From: Nephrocerus scutellatus
Taxonomy: Eukaryota; Arthropoda; Insecta; Diptera; Pipunculidae
Assembly (NCBI GenBank): GCA_947095585.1
Contig: OX352761.1
Coordinates: forward strand, 138,538,277 to 138,602,276
Direction of reading: 5' to 3'
Length of the DNA: 64,000 nt
Part shown: positions 35,140 to 47,240 of the stretch, in pieces
Position numbering within the stretch: position 1 is the stretch's first letter
How the letters are laid out: the number at the start of each line of letters is the position of its first letter
Notes under the pieces: generated by a model
What the model was told of the DNA's origin: nothing
Databases searched by the model: none
What the model saw: only the letters and a program-made list of their open reading frames with translations
Translations under genes and position numbers: made by a program

Positions 35140-35990
35140 ATTCAAACAGTCGAAGCTTTTTGTCGTTTGCTGCCTTGGTAATAAGAAACTTTGCAGACAA
35201 TACTTCGTCTATTCATTCTTTATTTCATAAAGGTATTCATTATAGAACTGGTATTGGGAAAGCTAATCTCTTTGCTTCGCATTTTGTTGGTGCGCGTCCA
35301 CCCTTCCTTTATCTAACGAAAGCCCACCAATTTTCCCAAATGTAGGCCCAGTTATGTCTAAAATCTATTTCTGGCCACGGGTTATCTCGAAGATTCTTAA
35401 AGAACCTTATAAAGCAACTGGACTCGAAGGTATTCCACCATTATTATTGAAAAAATGTCATCATACTGTGGCGAAACCGCTTAGCAAATTGTTTCGTCTC
35501 TCAATGAAGACAGATGTTTTTCCCTCAGATTGAAAAATGGCTAATATTTAACCCGTTCCGAAAAAAAGGTGATAAATCTGCACCTACCATCTACCGCCCT
35601 ATTGCTTTGTTGTCGGTTCTATCGAAGGTAATGGAATCTATCGTTAATTTCAAACTAATGAGCTATCTGGATTCGAGTGGTCTTTTATCCGATCTTCAGT
35701 ACGGATTTCGCATAAATCGCTCGTGCATGACTCATTGTTGACTCATTGTTGGGAGCGAAGCATTGAAAATCTAGAAAAACAAGTTTTTTTTTTGGCAACG
35801 TCAACCCAACACTTCAAACCTTCATTTTATACAAGAGTGACATCAATGTGGAATCAATTAGTCGACGCCGTGTTTCTCTAAGCATTTAATTTACATGCCT
35901 TCAAAAGTAGACGTCAAAAATTTCCTAAAGGACTGAATTGTTCAACAGAGGATCCAAAAATTTTTAAATGCTGAATTACGTTTTGTATTT
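35140..35990 (+). mobile_element. CR1/jockey-like LINE fragment
   Basis: Plus strand: KATGLEGIPPLLLKKCHHTV (about 35415), then IYRPIALLSVLSKVMESIVN (about 35590) and LLSDLQYGFRINRSC (about 35690). After an internal deletion comes the LINE C-terminus (about 35820-35960), with WNQLVDAVF and FNLHAFKSRRQKFPKGLN. It belongs to the same broad type as 17700-19460. The palm domain is deleted. Confidence 0.78.
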
Positions 35991-36199
35991 TATGTAATAT
36001 TTTCTTGGTCATCAGGGAGAATTCTCAGAAAATAAATTGGAACCGGCTTAAAACGTGAGGAATATAAAATATTGTTAATTAAATTCCTCCCTTGTTTATT
36101 TGAAATTTAATTTAAATAAAGGGTCTAGCCCACCTTATTGCTTTGGTGCAAGTCCTTCAGAGAGTAGAAAGTAAGTAGTAAGTTAACGTAAAAAAAACC

Positions 36200-37720
36200 T
36201 CCTTGCAGAGTTCAAGCTAATCTGTTGATTTCACAATGTCGTCGATAAGCTTTAACGCTCTTATATCTAGCAGATGCAAGGTTGTCTGAAGAACAACTGA
36301 ACAGTTATCACAATTGTATTCAAGCTTGGGGCGAATACATTAGATGCCTTTTGTATATTTGAAACATTTCTGGAAGCGTGTTAGGAATCCTAATTTCACA
36401 GCATCTTTAGCGAAGGTGAATATGTGGTCAATTCAACGAATCTTGTCGTTAACGCACATACCTAGAATTGTTCTTCCCTCGATGCAAGTGCCATTCATGG
36501 ATAATGGCTGACGGTTACCGATTCACTTGAACGACAAAAGTCAGCACAGAATTTTGGAAGCATTAATTTTTATCGATATAGGATTTAACGTGGTTATCAT
36601 AGGTAGTTGTTTAAGTTCCACATATGAACGTTCCTCAAACTTATAGAGAAGCTGAGAATGCTGTCGTCAGCGAAAGAATGAATTGAATTAGAAGTAATGG
36701 ATCAGAGATCATTGATAAAAACAACCCATTAAATTTAAAATTGTTAATGTAAATTCTCTAATTGGAGATACATATGTGCAAAGTTTGCATGGGGTAATTT
36801 TGAAAACATTTATATGGGAGCCCCTTGGGCCTGCGACCCGATCACTTCAAATGTTTACCTTAAGTATTGTCACCGAAGGTACACATGTGTGAAAAATTTA
36901 AAGAAAATTGGGTTAATTTAAAAAAAAAATGGAAGCCCCTCAGCACTGGGCCCCGTTCGCTTCAAAATTTCAATAAAAAGTGTTATCACCGAAGATACGC
37001 ATGTCCGCAAAGTTTGAATTAAATCGAGCTTTAGGAAGTGGGTTAAAAATTAATGACAAGATTCTACCAGCCAGCCAGCCAAAGACAGACAGACAGAGCT
37101 ATACTGACGTGAAGTTAATACAGATAATAAGACAAAAACGAACAAAACTGAGCCTCTGGGAGAATCAGCATTTATGTGATAAATTCCAGAATTGAAAACA
37201 TCGAAGACAATTTGAATTGAGCGGTGAAAAAAATAGCTTCTAATCCGATGAAGTAGTTTTCCATAGACTCCATAAGCACTTATTTGGACAAAGGAGATTG
37301 ATGCCAAACTCGATCAAATGCCTTTGGAAATATCGAGCGCAACAACTTTGCTTTTACCAAATTTTTGAATGGATTCCACTTTTCTTTGAGGTATGCCATC
37401 AATTCACCTCTAGAACGTTGCCCAAGAAATCCGTACTGCCAGTGACTAAGTCTTTCATTAGTTTCAAGATATCTTATAAGGTGATAACTGATCAGCGTTT
37501 CAATCACCTTGGAAAGAATGGATGTAAGCCACTAATACGGAGAAGGTTAAAGAAAGCTTTTTTCCAAATTCTCGGGAAGAGTCCGTAAAAAAAAATAGAT
37601 GGAAAAGCTTATGTAATAGTAATGCCAGCTTTAAAAAAAAACTTCTTCAGAACTAATAGGGAACCCCATCAGCTCCAGAGGATTTGTGATTATTGATGTC
37701 ATTTAAACCTCTAGTGTAAA
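36200..37720 (-). mobile_element. CR1/jockey-like LINE fragment interrupted by a repeat
   Basis: Minus strand: LNDINNHKSSGADGVP (about 37700), VIETLISYHLIRYLETNERL (about 37500), FPKAFDRVWHQSPLSK (about 37325), and INADSPRGSVL (about 37175). The modular repeat at 36716-37135 interrupts it here. It then resumes with INDL and SNSIHSFADDSILSFSI (about 36690), which carries an intact FADD catalytic motif. Thumb sequence decays towards 36200. Several frameshifts. Confidence 0.82.
36716..37135 (+). repeat. Modular repeat, copy 6, inserted in a LINE
   Basis: The head AACAACCCATTAAATTTAAA is followed by AAATTCTCTAAT. Three successive modules of about 115 bp come next, each opening with a form of GATACACATGTG, then AAAGTTTG, AAATTGGGTTA-like, GGAGCCCC and GTGTTATCACC. 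The palindrome is at 36881-36890. It then has AAGTGGGTTAAAAATTAATG, CAGC/CAGA runs and the tail GTTAATACAGATAA. The LINE reading frame on either side shows that this block is an insertion. GATAA occurs at both edges and may be a target duplication. Confidence 0.82.
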
Positions 37721-40149
37721 ACTTATAGTTCTTTTATTTGCTTTGCTTTGAATCATACACATATGATGTTATAACACAAATGAATCGTAAGACGTTTTCG
37801 GGTCGGAGCTATAATCAATTCCATGTCTTTAACATTCCTCAAAGAGCAGAAAATTGGATCTCTCTATGTTTGAGTTTATGCATTTATTTTTATAATCTGT
37901 TCAGCCTAAAAGAAGATTATTTAGTTGTTTTCAGTAGTTATAGAGTAAATTAAATCAAGATTATTTGGCCTTTAGTCTCAAGAAGTCAATGGGTCATTCC
38001 ATTTCCCTGGGCGCCCTCTGCAAGTGAAGCTTTTATGATTTTTCTCAGTTGCTAACAAAATTGACGGCAGTTGTCGTGCAGTGTGTTATTTTGCAAATAT
38101 TTTCGTTCAGTAGAATAATTATTTTAACATTAAAACTACTTTGAGTATGATATGTTGTCGGCAGACTTATGAAGCATTTGCGGGTAGAAGAAGTAGTCGT
38201 GATCCACTTGTTACATTTTCTACCAGTTGTTCTTCCAAAGTTGGTCTACTTTATTATACATATATGCTACTAGGTGCCTTAGAGATATGTTTAAAATAAA
38301 TAAAAGACACATTTTACTCTTGGTTGTTAAAGCAATTGACCACCTAACACGCAAACTCAAGACTGTCAACTACAGCTCGTGCTCGTTTTTCGGGTTACAG
38401 TTAAGAAAGCGAAGTGAAGCAAACAAGGAAAATAACTTACAATGACTTTTCCAAAACTAACCAGTATGTAGTAAACATTGCAGCACACTCTCTTCAGTGA
38501 AACAAGCTAAAATAACATGGCGAAGTAGGAGCTGGTTTTTGTAAATTAAAGCAAACAAATTAAGTGCATATGGTACTCGATGTTAACAATATCGAAAACT
38601 TTCTAAGCAGCAAGCATTCTCCCACATATGCATATACTCTTATTATAACTTTCAGGATCATTTTCGTTGTGGCAAGCTACGTTTTGTCAAAATTAGTTTT
38701 TGTTAAGACCACACGAAATAGCTCCATCGTCCATGTTTCTATATTTCATAACATAAAAGATAAGTCCTCTTACTACAGCACTAGCAAGACATCAAATTAG
38801 ACAAAACACAAGCAAGCACAATGCAGCACAGACACCGTCGACTGACATCGACACACTTAAAGATGTTTTACTTTCTACTAGTATTTGGTTTCAATATAGT
38901 CCTTCGTGTAATTACCCTTTCACAATAAAAGACTAAACTTTGTGCAACAAATACCAACTTGCAGATGCAGAGTAGCAGGGTGCAGTAAATGTAAAGGCGC
39001 CTACCACAGGCCGATTTCGCGACGGTGGTATTTCTCATTATCATCATCTGTCCCACCGTTGAATATTCTGCAACATAGAATGCTTAGGCAAGCGTTAAAT
39101 CGCGTCTCGGTGCAATACATTGCTTTGCGACGGGCGCCATCGGTTGCGCTTAGCAGTTTCGTCTTCTATTAATGTCTTTAAGCGAGCGCAACGTAGTTAA
39201 ACTGTCTCACAACATCAGTAGTCGGTATTTTAACGTCCCGCATGCGCTGCTCACTAACCAAAGGAGTCAACTAAGTGCTTAACAAAATAATAATATTTTT
39301 CACGTCGAATTTGTCTGTATTCACGTTCGGAAATAACCAAAAGCGGCAGAAGAGCAGTCAACACGGGCGGGTGAACAGTCGCCTCCTTGAGCGATGTCGT
39401 GTGCGCTATGGAGAAGATAGGAAATAGCAGCGTACTCTCAGAAAGCACTACCTGCCATCAACGATGAAATTTTGCACAACAGTGAACCTATCCTATTTCC
39501 CATCAAACGGTGAACAGGCACCGTCCTTTGGAACTTAAGCAAGCAGGTCTACAAGTGTGCATATACCACCTACATAAGTGCTGAGCTGTTTGTTCTGAAG
39601 TTGCTGCTGTCAAATATCTGTCCGCTGCACACTTTGGCCAAGTAGTGCTGTGGCACTGTAAAGGTGCAAGAAAAATCGGAGAATGTTAAAAACAACGGGC
39701 GGCCCGTCCCGCATTGCGTCAATGTTGTACTTGTTACGTGTCATGATGCATGAAGGTGATTATAATGTGTCCTTGCACTTAATTGTACGGGCGGTAGAAG
39801 AAAATAGATGGACTTAACCCAGAATGAGGTTACGGAACGGTCCGCGATGCGATGAATGATGACGTTGAGTTTGGATGTGGCATCGCAATTGAATTATACA
39901 TATATCTTATAACTTTTGTATGTAGTTGTTGGATATTGCAAATAAATATAAATAAATCACACCCTCCTAAAATATATTTATATTTGATTGAATTTTTCTT
40001 CACAATAAAAACAAGGACCGGAGGAGAGATCATTTGTGGTGGGCCATGACCGGACCCCGGTATTAGAGCCACATATTTTTTTCTCAGTTTAAAATTAGCC
40101 TTCAAGATTTCCTGATATTCCGTAAATATCTTTCTCTTGTTATTTTCCT
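37721..40149. other. No gene recognised
   Basis: Mixed AT-rich DNA with a somewhat more GC-balanced part at 38820-39800. Short overlapping frames on both strands (for example 38868-39172) show no motif. Confidence 0.4.
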
Positions 40150-40500
40150 CTCATGCTGATAAATACACCATTGGTATATTAAAGCCTCTATGTCCATTGT
40201 CTACTATCAATCAGCTAATTTCCCCTTGTTAAACCACTCAGTTAGAAAAAAAAACTCCGCAATAGAACTGTATGACCATCAAGAAAACCACTCGACAGGC
40301 CTTAAAAACTTATTTGGGAGTATTACCTGGTCGCCAATCATAGCGAAGTGGCTGCCACAACAATATCACAATATCATTCTTATAGGTATAAGAGACTTTA
40401 TCCAATACAGGGCTATGTCGGTAAAACCAATTGAAGATAGATTATACGATTTAAGCTGCAAAGAGGAGAGGTATTTAAACAATCTCACTCAGCTTGTGAA
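40150..40500 (+). mobile_element. LINE endonuclease C-terminus, partial duplicate
   Basis: The frame SANFPLLNHSVRKKNSAIEL, then NHSTGLKNLFGSITW, matches the segment SENFSLSNHAVEEKTTKRKV, then SDWDGLKNFFRNINW, in the very next element (40505-41420). The same endonuclease segment is therefore present twice in direct order within about 450 bp. Confidence 0.72.
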
Positions 40501-40504
40501 TTGA

Positions 40505-41420
40505 CCCACTGGAATTCCAGACATTGTAAGTCATAAAACTAATATCCTTGACTTGTTTCTTACCTCTAATCGAAACAAATACACCGTCAGTGTATCATCA
40601 CTATTAGGCTCTTCAGACCATTGTGTAGTATCAGAAAATTTCTCGTTGTCGAACCACGCAGTTGAAGAAAAAACAACTAAAAGAAAAGTATGGTTACTCG
40701 AGAAATCCGACTGGGATGGCCTCAAAAATTTTTTTAGGAATATAAACTGGCCACTTCATGCCAATAGTGGTGTGTATGTCATATCTGATACGATCATGAA
40801 CATAATCCAGGAGGGTATGAGACAAGTCATCCCTTCTAAGCGACCAGCAGTACAACGTTCTACATGTTATCTTATTGAAAAGTGTAACCAGTCTATTCAC
40901 ACATTTGATGAAAGCAAAGTTGTTGCACTCGATATTTCCAAGGCAATTGACAGTGTCTGGAATCAAGTTCTTTTGTCGAAAATGAATGCCTATGCCTAAA
41001 ACGGTGCAAGATGTACTTCACTCCTTCATATTTGACATTTCATATATTAGACAGAATTCAGAACCGCGCGATTATTGGTGACGTAAATATCGTGAAAACA
41101 ATCGAATCGCTTGAACATCGTAGGAATGTTTCCTGCTTTTCACTGTTTTTCCACAAGCGGTGTCCAAAAGATGCATCTCGCACATTCTTGAACCCATCCG
41201 TAATACCCCTGCCTTAACTCGAGCCCATGGGTCTACCATTAGGCCTGTCTTCGGAAGTACTAACCAATTCAGAGATAACTGTTTTAGCCGCAGTATAATT
41301 ATGTGAAATTAACTGCCCGATTCTGTGTTTCCGCATTTGTATGATCTGCAGACATTTAAGAGACACGTGCATAGACATCTCATATTTTCCTCTCCCTAAT
41401 TTCCTAACGCCCCGCTGTGC
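40505..41420 (+). mobile_element. CR1/jockey-like LINE with deleted palm
   Basis: Plus strand: GIPDIVSHKTNILDLFLTSN (about 40515), LLGSSDHCVVSENFS (about 40600), VVALDISKAIDSVWNQVLLS (about 40920) and KMNAYA, then a stop. It jumps to LDRIQNRAIIGD (about 41050), SLEHRRNVSCFSLFFHKRC and the C-terminal FPHLYDLQTFKRHVHRHL (about 41330). The RT palm between motif A and the C-terminal domain is deleted. Confidence 0.8.
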
Positions 41421-43464
41421 TAATCATTATAAGGGTGCAAATCCCTTTAGCGTGGGTTCCCTTCCCTTGTTTCGTTTTTCATTGCTATTACTAGAATTCT
41501 GAAATTCAATATGATAGCAATATGAGCGCTTTTATTAAATCTAAATTTGCAAGATATTTGAGTTAAATTCAATGTTAATTCCGCTATGTAGAAATTTCTT
41601 GCTATAAATTTATAAATGTGTAGTCCTTTTTTAACGTATAGTGTGCTGCTTTATCGAGAGAAACACTTCAGATAAGGGTGCACTGATGGAAATATAAATT
41701 CACTAGTAAGCTACAGTAACGCAATTGCCTTTATTGCGATCAATTCCACTTTCGACCTTTTCTGCTCTGCTCCTTTTGTTTGCTGTTGTCTTCCATGTGC
41801 CAGCACGATAAAAAAAGTTAAGTGTTCATTATAGAAAATTCTTCAATTGCAAGGTTTCCGTTGGAGTGAGCACCGCAAAATCTCCTTGTATACTTATGTG
41901 CGTAGAAGTGTAAGGTCCAAGTTCCTTAACCATAGTCGCAGGTAACACAAATACGCAAAGCTCCTTCCATGAAGTGGTACAAAATAATGGCAATAGCTTA
42001 ATACATGATTGCAAGGTTTTGCATATTCCTTCCTTCGTTTGTTCTGACCATAGTACGCTCTATCTATTTAGAATATTCACATCTACCTACTACCTACCCT
42101 CCTTCACTTTTTCATTTGTTTGATTTCTACCACTTAGTCTGGGTTAACTGGAGCGGAAAATCATCGGCAAAAAGCAAGAATAGAGTGCGAGCACATCAGA
42201 GTCCTTTTGTGCTATAAAACGAGATGAAACAACGGCCGGAGTGCATCAGTGTGTCGGCAAACACAATTGACGCAAAAAGACACATCAGCAACATGATAAT
42301 TGTTTCCAGAAGTGTGCTGGTGTTCTAGTCTGGCGATTAGAGTTTATGTTTCCTCGTTTTGTCTTATTCCAGTGTGCAAAAACGAGAATTTAGTTGCATC
42401 CTGTTGATAAAATTGCTCTGAGAACATGAGCATGTGTTGCAAAGGGTAACTTTCCTTTTATAATTGGAAAGGTATTCAACTAAACGAACACAGGTTAAAT
42501 ATTTAAAAAATCTATAAAACATAATATTACCTGTTACCATAATTCACTTTATATCTCTGTAAAACTTAAAATGAACCAATAACATTAAGGTGTGGTGCTA
42601 TGTTTTATTAATATTCAATAGACCATCTCCCAGCAGATTTATATAAATTCGTATAGAAAATTCTCTAACTTTCATATTATGAAAAAATTAAAGCAAAATT
42701 TAATATAAAGTGCAATTCGTTATCAATCCATTCGAATGAAAGAAGAGTTTGTTGAATTTTGCTATTTGCGGACAATGTTGCCAAATATAACGTCAACTTT
42801 TAAATGCAATTCTCACTGCTTTTTTGTTTGTTTTGAAACTTGTTTATGAAGTCAAATGCATAGGCTTTAAAAAATTGCAAATTTAATGCTAAATTTTACC
42901 TAAAAGACTTCTACACCTACAAGTATTACTATTGCTTATCGACAAAATATCATTCTTACAAAAGTCATCTTTCTTTTGAAAAATCCTGTTCGCCAAAATA
43001 TTTACTAGCAACAACTCACTGGCACACGCTAATAAATATCAGTTTTCAGTACTTCTGTGGGCCGGCTACAAAATACCACGCCAGAGAGACCTCGCTCATA
43101 CATATCGTCGTTGTTGTTGAAAACTTATTTCGTTCAATTCTCTTAAAGTGGGCAGAATTTTACAAAATATTATAAATCTCGAACAATGACATAAAACTAA
43201 CGACAAACAAATGATATGCGACAACGCGACGACCACCAACTAACAAAACTCGACCAAAGACGACTCGAAAACTACATCAGCGGATCTGCTGTAAAGATTA
43301 TTTTTAAATAAATATGAGGAAGCCAAATTGCTGTTACAAAAAAACGCAGTGTAACAAAAAACCTGTATATACACTTATTTCGGTAACTGTAGTTGGATGT
43401 GGCCATCAATTTTTTCAACTGGAAAGCTGAAACTTGACACAGCATTTATCACATTTATGATTTA
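41421..43464. other. No protein gene recognised
   Basis: AT-rich DNA; one promoter-like pair is listed separately at 42213-42250. The part near 43020-43270 has GC-richer patches but no motif. Confidence 0.4.
42213..42250 (+). promoter_or_regulatory. Candidate RNA polymerase II core promoter
   Basis: TATAAAA (42213-42219) is followed by the arthropod initiator ATCAGTG, with TCAGT at 42246-42250. The spacing from TATA to the initiator A is 35 bp, slightly longer than the usual ~31. An AGACA at 42279-42283 is near the downstream-promoter position. An ATG at 42293 opens only 11 codons. No downstream coding exon was found, so the product, if any, is unknown. Confidence 0.35.
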
Positions 43465-43836
43465 CTAGTTGTTAACCGGCGTTACCCGGGACCCGACGCC
43501 CACCACCCCCAAGATACCGCTTAGATCTACCAAAAGCTAAAATAAGAGGCATTGTCTAGCTGTCCCTCACACCATACTGACCCAACCAATCTGACCGCTA
43601 TATATATATACATAGAACGTGTTCGAATCGTGCGTTATGGTCTCATAGAAATCGACATTTTTACAGTTTTTCAAAAAATTTCTAATTTTCTCTCGAATTT
43701 TCCAATTATCCGGACTAATACGAACTTTTTTTTAAAAAAAATGAGTCAAATAGGCCCAGCCGTTTAGCCGTAAAGAGATAACAGACAGACAGACAGAGTT
43801 ACTTTCACATTTATAATATTGGTAAGGAAGTAAGGA
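43465..43836 (-). mobile_element. Short non-autonomous Helitron
   Basis: Minus strand 5' end TCCTTAC (43836) then CCAATATTATAAATGTGAAA and GTAACTCTGTCTGTCTGTCT; 3' end GGGTAACGCCGGTTAACAAC, closing with CTAG (43468-43465) and T in the flank. The A and T flanks, 5' TC and 3' CTAG all fit Helitron insertion. It has about 370 bp and no coding capacity. The 5' end has a small duplication (TCCTTACTTCCTTACC), so the boundary could be 43828. Confidence 0.85.
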
Positions 43837-44702
43837 TAAGGATTAGTAGGGATTCATAAATTTAGCTCCTTACAGCAAATTACTAACTAATTAATTGATT
43901 TGATTATAATTTGAGTTTAAGATTTAAAAAACCCAAAATAGCCTATTTGTTGTTTGATTGTTTGACCATATCAGCAAACGTATGGTGATGACATTATGTT
44001 GCGATAACTACATAATGTCACTTTTTATCTCTTTGTTTTGCTTTTGGCAGCAGCAGTAAATTTATTAGATACTTTTTTGTGCAAAGACGGACATATAATC
44101 TAAAAACAAAAATCATTCGTCTACACTAAGAAGAATCCAAAAATTAAAGCGGTAACATTTGCCAAAAGGAAAATGAGATTTCGCACTGTGCAAGGGAATA
44201 TTCTAAACAGTTTTAGCAAAGAAATGCATATCGTTATTGTCCTTGATGGACCCATCTAGGACCAATGGCGACATATTTTCTTATAACCTGATGGAGAGCA
44301 TCGCCAAAGAATTGAGATTCTTGCTGAAAGAAATTATCATGGAAGGAAACATTGGACATGGATGTCATTTAAACACGCCTCCCAAAAATTTCGTTGGATT
44401 TATATTGCTTTTAGTTCTATTAGAAATTGGTAGCAAAGAAATTATTCTTCAGAATAAGAAAACTCAAAAGAGGAAATAAAAGGAAATCAATTTAATACAG
44501 GAGGAAGTGTCGAGGTGACTATATTTTGTAAGAGAGAAGTACTCTTCACTGGCATAGCATTATTTTTAGATCAGCTCTGTAAGCCGTTTAACAGTTTACT
44601 CCAATGATACCGGGATTGAGCCAAAAGCAGAAAAAATCTATAACAACTCCGATGAATTGATGACGCATGTTTTGTTGCCTACTGAATACACAAATTAATA
44701 TG

Positions 44703-44752
44703 GGACGTTTAACACGTTTCCTATAATATATTCGAAAAAATGTTAAACGTCC
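44703..44752. repeat. Inverted repeat, 12 bp arms
   Basis: GGACGTTTAACA (44703-44714) and its exact reverse complement TGTTAAACGTCC (44741-44752) surround a 26-base loop. A CGTACG-rich block follows immediately (44758-44780). Confidence 0.7.
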
Positions 44753-46417
44753 GTATCATACGTACGTATCGTACGTCAACTCAAACAATCTAAATGGCAT
44801 ATTCGCTACTCACACATCATTTTTATATAAAAGTTACCCATTATTATGCAATTCCAAATCACATTACGGGCAACTGAGATACAAACAAAAATTTGGCTAC
44901 CGTCGCATACGGCTAAGGAATAACATCAAGAATTCACTCAAGGACCACGTCAACTGTGTTACACTTTCCTACAACCGAAGCCGTAAACATAATTCAAGTG
45001 TGAAAATGATGTCTTGCTGTTCTTTCAAGTCACGGGCCAGATACATTTAAGAAAGTCGACTACAAAAAACAGTAAAAAAGTAAAGAAAATGTTTACAAAA
45101 AAAGGCCCAGAAAAAATCAGCCACATCTTATTCTTCGTCGCCGAAGACTTGCATTGGAATGTGCGAGTATGGTATCTGCATGCGCCAGTCACTACAAGAA
45201 AGTAGGACATTTCTCAATACATCGCCACATGTCATAACCGTACATACTACTCGTATACAGGCTCCTAAACACTCAACTTAACCTTACATGTGCGAAACGT
45301 ATGAAGTGTGAGCAACTGTGCACGGCACGCGGTAAGGCGGAACCCATCCGAAAGCGGAAATCGAAAAATAAAAGACGCAATGAAAAAATTCAGATGCCAA
45401 AAACGAAGCTTTACGCTAAACGAAACGTGCTAAGGGATGTTGCATACAACAGCAGCACATCCTATTCTATTTGGAACATACACTGCAAGATTGTCTGATG
45501 CATGCTGCCTGCTGCCGCCTACCGCCTGCAGAGCTGGTATTGTCCTTTCGCTGCACGCTCTCATGTACGAATATGAAATTTTAAAATTCATCTCATTTTT
45601 TGGAAATATTATGTTGGCATAGAAAAAATTTCTTCTGATTGTTTTGTAGGTAGTTAGTTTTGTAGGGAGCGGTTTTGTATGGTAAGTGGGTTATGGGTGG
45701 GGTGGGGTTGCCTATTTACATTAGAAAAACAAAACTAAAAAACTAATTTCAACAAGGAGTGTTGAGGTGTTATTAAAGACAAGACAAAGCTGCCCGTTAA
45801 ACGAATAATAATAATTTATTGTCATTGTCTTGCAACACAAAACATTGCTTAATGTTAGACATGGAAATTTCCTGAGAGCATGCATGCGTGAGTAAGGGAG
45901 TAACAATTAGTATATTAATAAACTTGCCTTAAAAAACATTCTTGAAAATATACATAGTTGTACGATGTGCCAATATTTCCGCAATTGTCTGTAAACACGT
46001 AGTAACTAGAATTGAATTGGTAAAAACATTTGACAAAGTTGTGTCATGTAGTCAAAATACTGGAAAAGCGCAGCATAGATAAACGTATATGAAAGATATT
46101 GTTACAAAATTTAGGCTTTTGAGGTTGTTATAGATTTTGCAAATAAAAACACACCACAAGATTATTAATTCACAAAATACCAATTTAATTAACAAATAAC
46201 AACAATAGCAAAAGTTCACAAATTTGCACTGGTGATTACTTATTATGCACACAAAAACACTTACATCCACTTATATCTTACTACTATTCACTTAGGTGGT
46301 AGCTATCATATCTGCTGGCGAATTATTTTCAAGTAGTCTGGTTGAATTCCAAATAATGACTAAACTTACAGCGATAAAATTTTGTACTCTTTATAGGCAA
46401 TCAACAGATTCGTGATA

Positions 46418-46444
46418 TTATTCTAGATATAATATCTAGAATAA
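46418..46444. repeat. Perfect 27 bp palindrome
   Basis: TTATTCTAGATAT, a central A, then ATATCTAGAATAA. The arms are perfect. Confidence 0.85.
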
Positions 46445-46639
46445 CAGAACATACTGGCATAATTCATATATAAATCTCACCGTATAGCATTACATATATA
46501 GTACAAATTCTAAAAATAATTTTTATGTACAGTGTGTGTACACAAGTTAATTAACTCTATTACAATTCAATGCAATGCTTATTATTATATACTAGTATGT
46601 ACAGTGCGATAAAAGATTTATATTTAAATTTTCGTAACA

Positions 46640-47240
46640 ATATCAACACCGACTATCGCACATCCATAATATTATTCTCCAAATTTCCTTAAACATCTGG
46701 AATCAGGCAATGTGGCAGAGTCTCACCCCCATTATATTCAACCTCACTAAAGATGAAATAATATAATCATTCAAAGCCACGGCGAGAGGATACTCGAACA
46801 GTACTGAAGCTAAAATCGTAAATCCCAATATCTTGCAGTGAAGATAAGGTTTTATATCTTCTACTAGTATATGCATTTAAAAACCGCTGACAAATAGGCT
46901 TTAACCTTCCCCACGGAACCTCTCAGCAAATTAGCGTTCTACGGCAAAAACATCGAACAGGTAATCGATATCAATTACCTGGCGAAGTCAATACACAAGC
47001 GGACAAAGGAGCACGTATCACAGGTTGCTTGAGACACGTCCTTTGGTAAAATCAACACCTAAGCACAGATGACAAAATTTGCGAGCGTTCAGTCTTAACA
47101 TATGCCACCGAATCGAGTGTCAATGTCGATGCCGAAACAACAGTCACTGAGAGATTCTTCTCCAAAATAAAGATACAAATGTTACGCTCTATTGGAGGAT
47201 TAGCTTATAGTTTATAGCTAGGATTAGAATAAACGAAAGG
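46640..47240 (+). mobile_element. LINE C-terminal RT remnant
   Basis: Plus strand: QADKGARITGCLRHVLW (about 46990), STDDKICERSVLTYATESSV (about 47060), then VTERFFSKIKIQMLRSIGGL (about 47140). This follows the thumb/C-terminal pattern of LINEs in which a tethered arm reads A..GCL....W, then TYA.E, then K...LR.I.G. The upstream part is decayed. No YADD motif is visible. Confidence 0.62.

Larger units (their letters stand above)
43837..46639. other. No gene recognised
   Basis: AT-rich. An 80-codon frame at 44237-44479 and others have no recognised motif. Two inverted repeats are listed separately. Confidence 0.4.

Noticed and set aside
44237..44479. 80-codon frame with neighbouring short frames, as a possible gag-like remnant
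   Set aside because: No zinc knuckle, protease or other retroelement motif could be found nearby.
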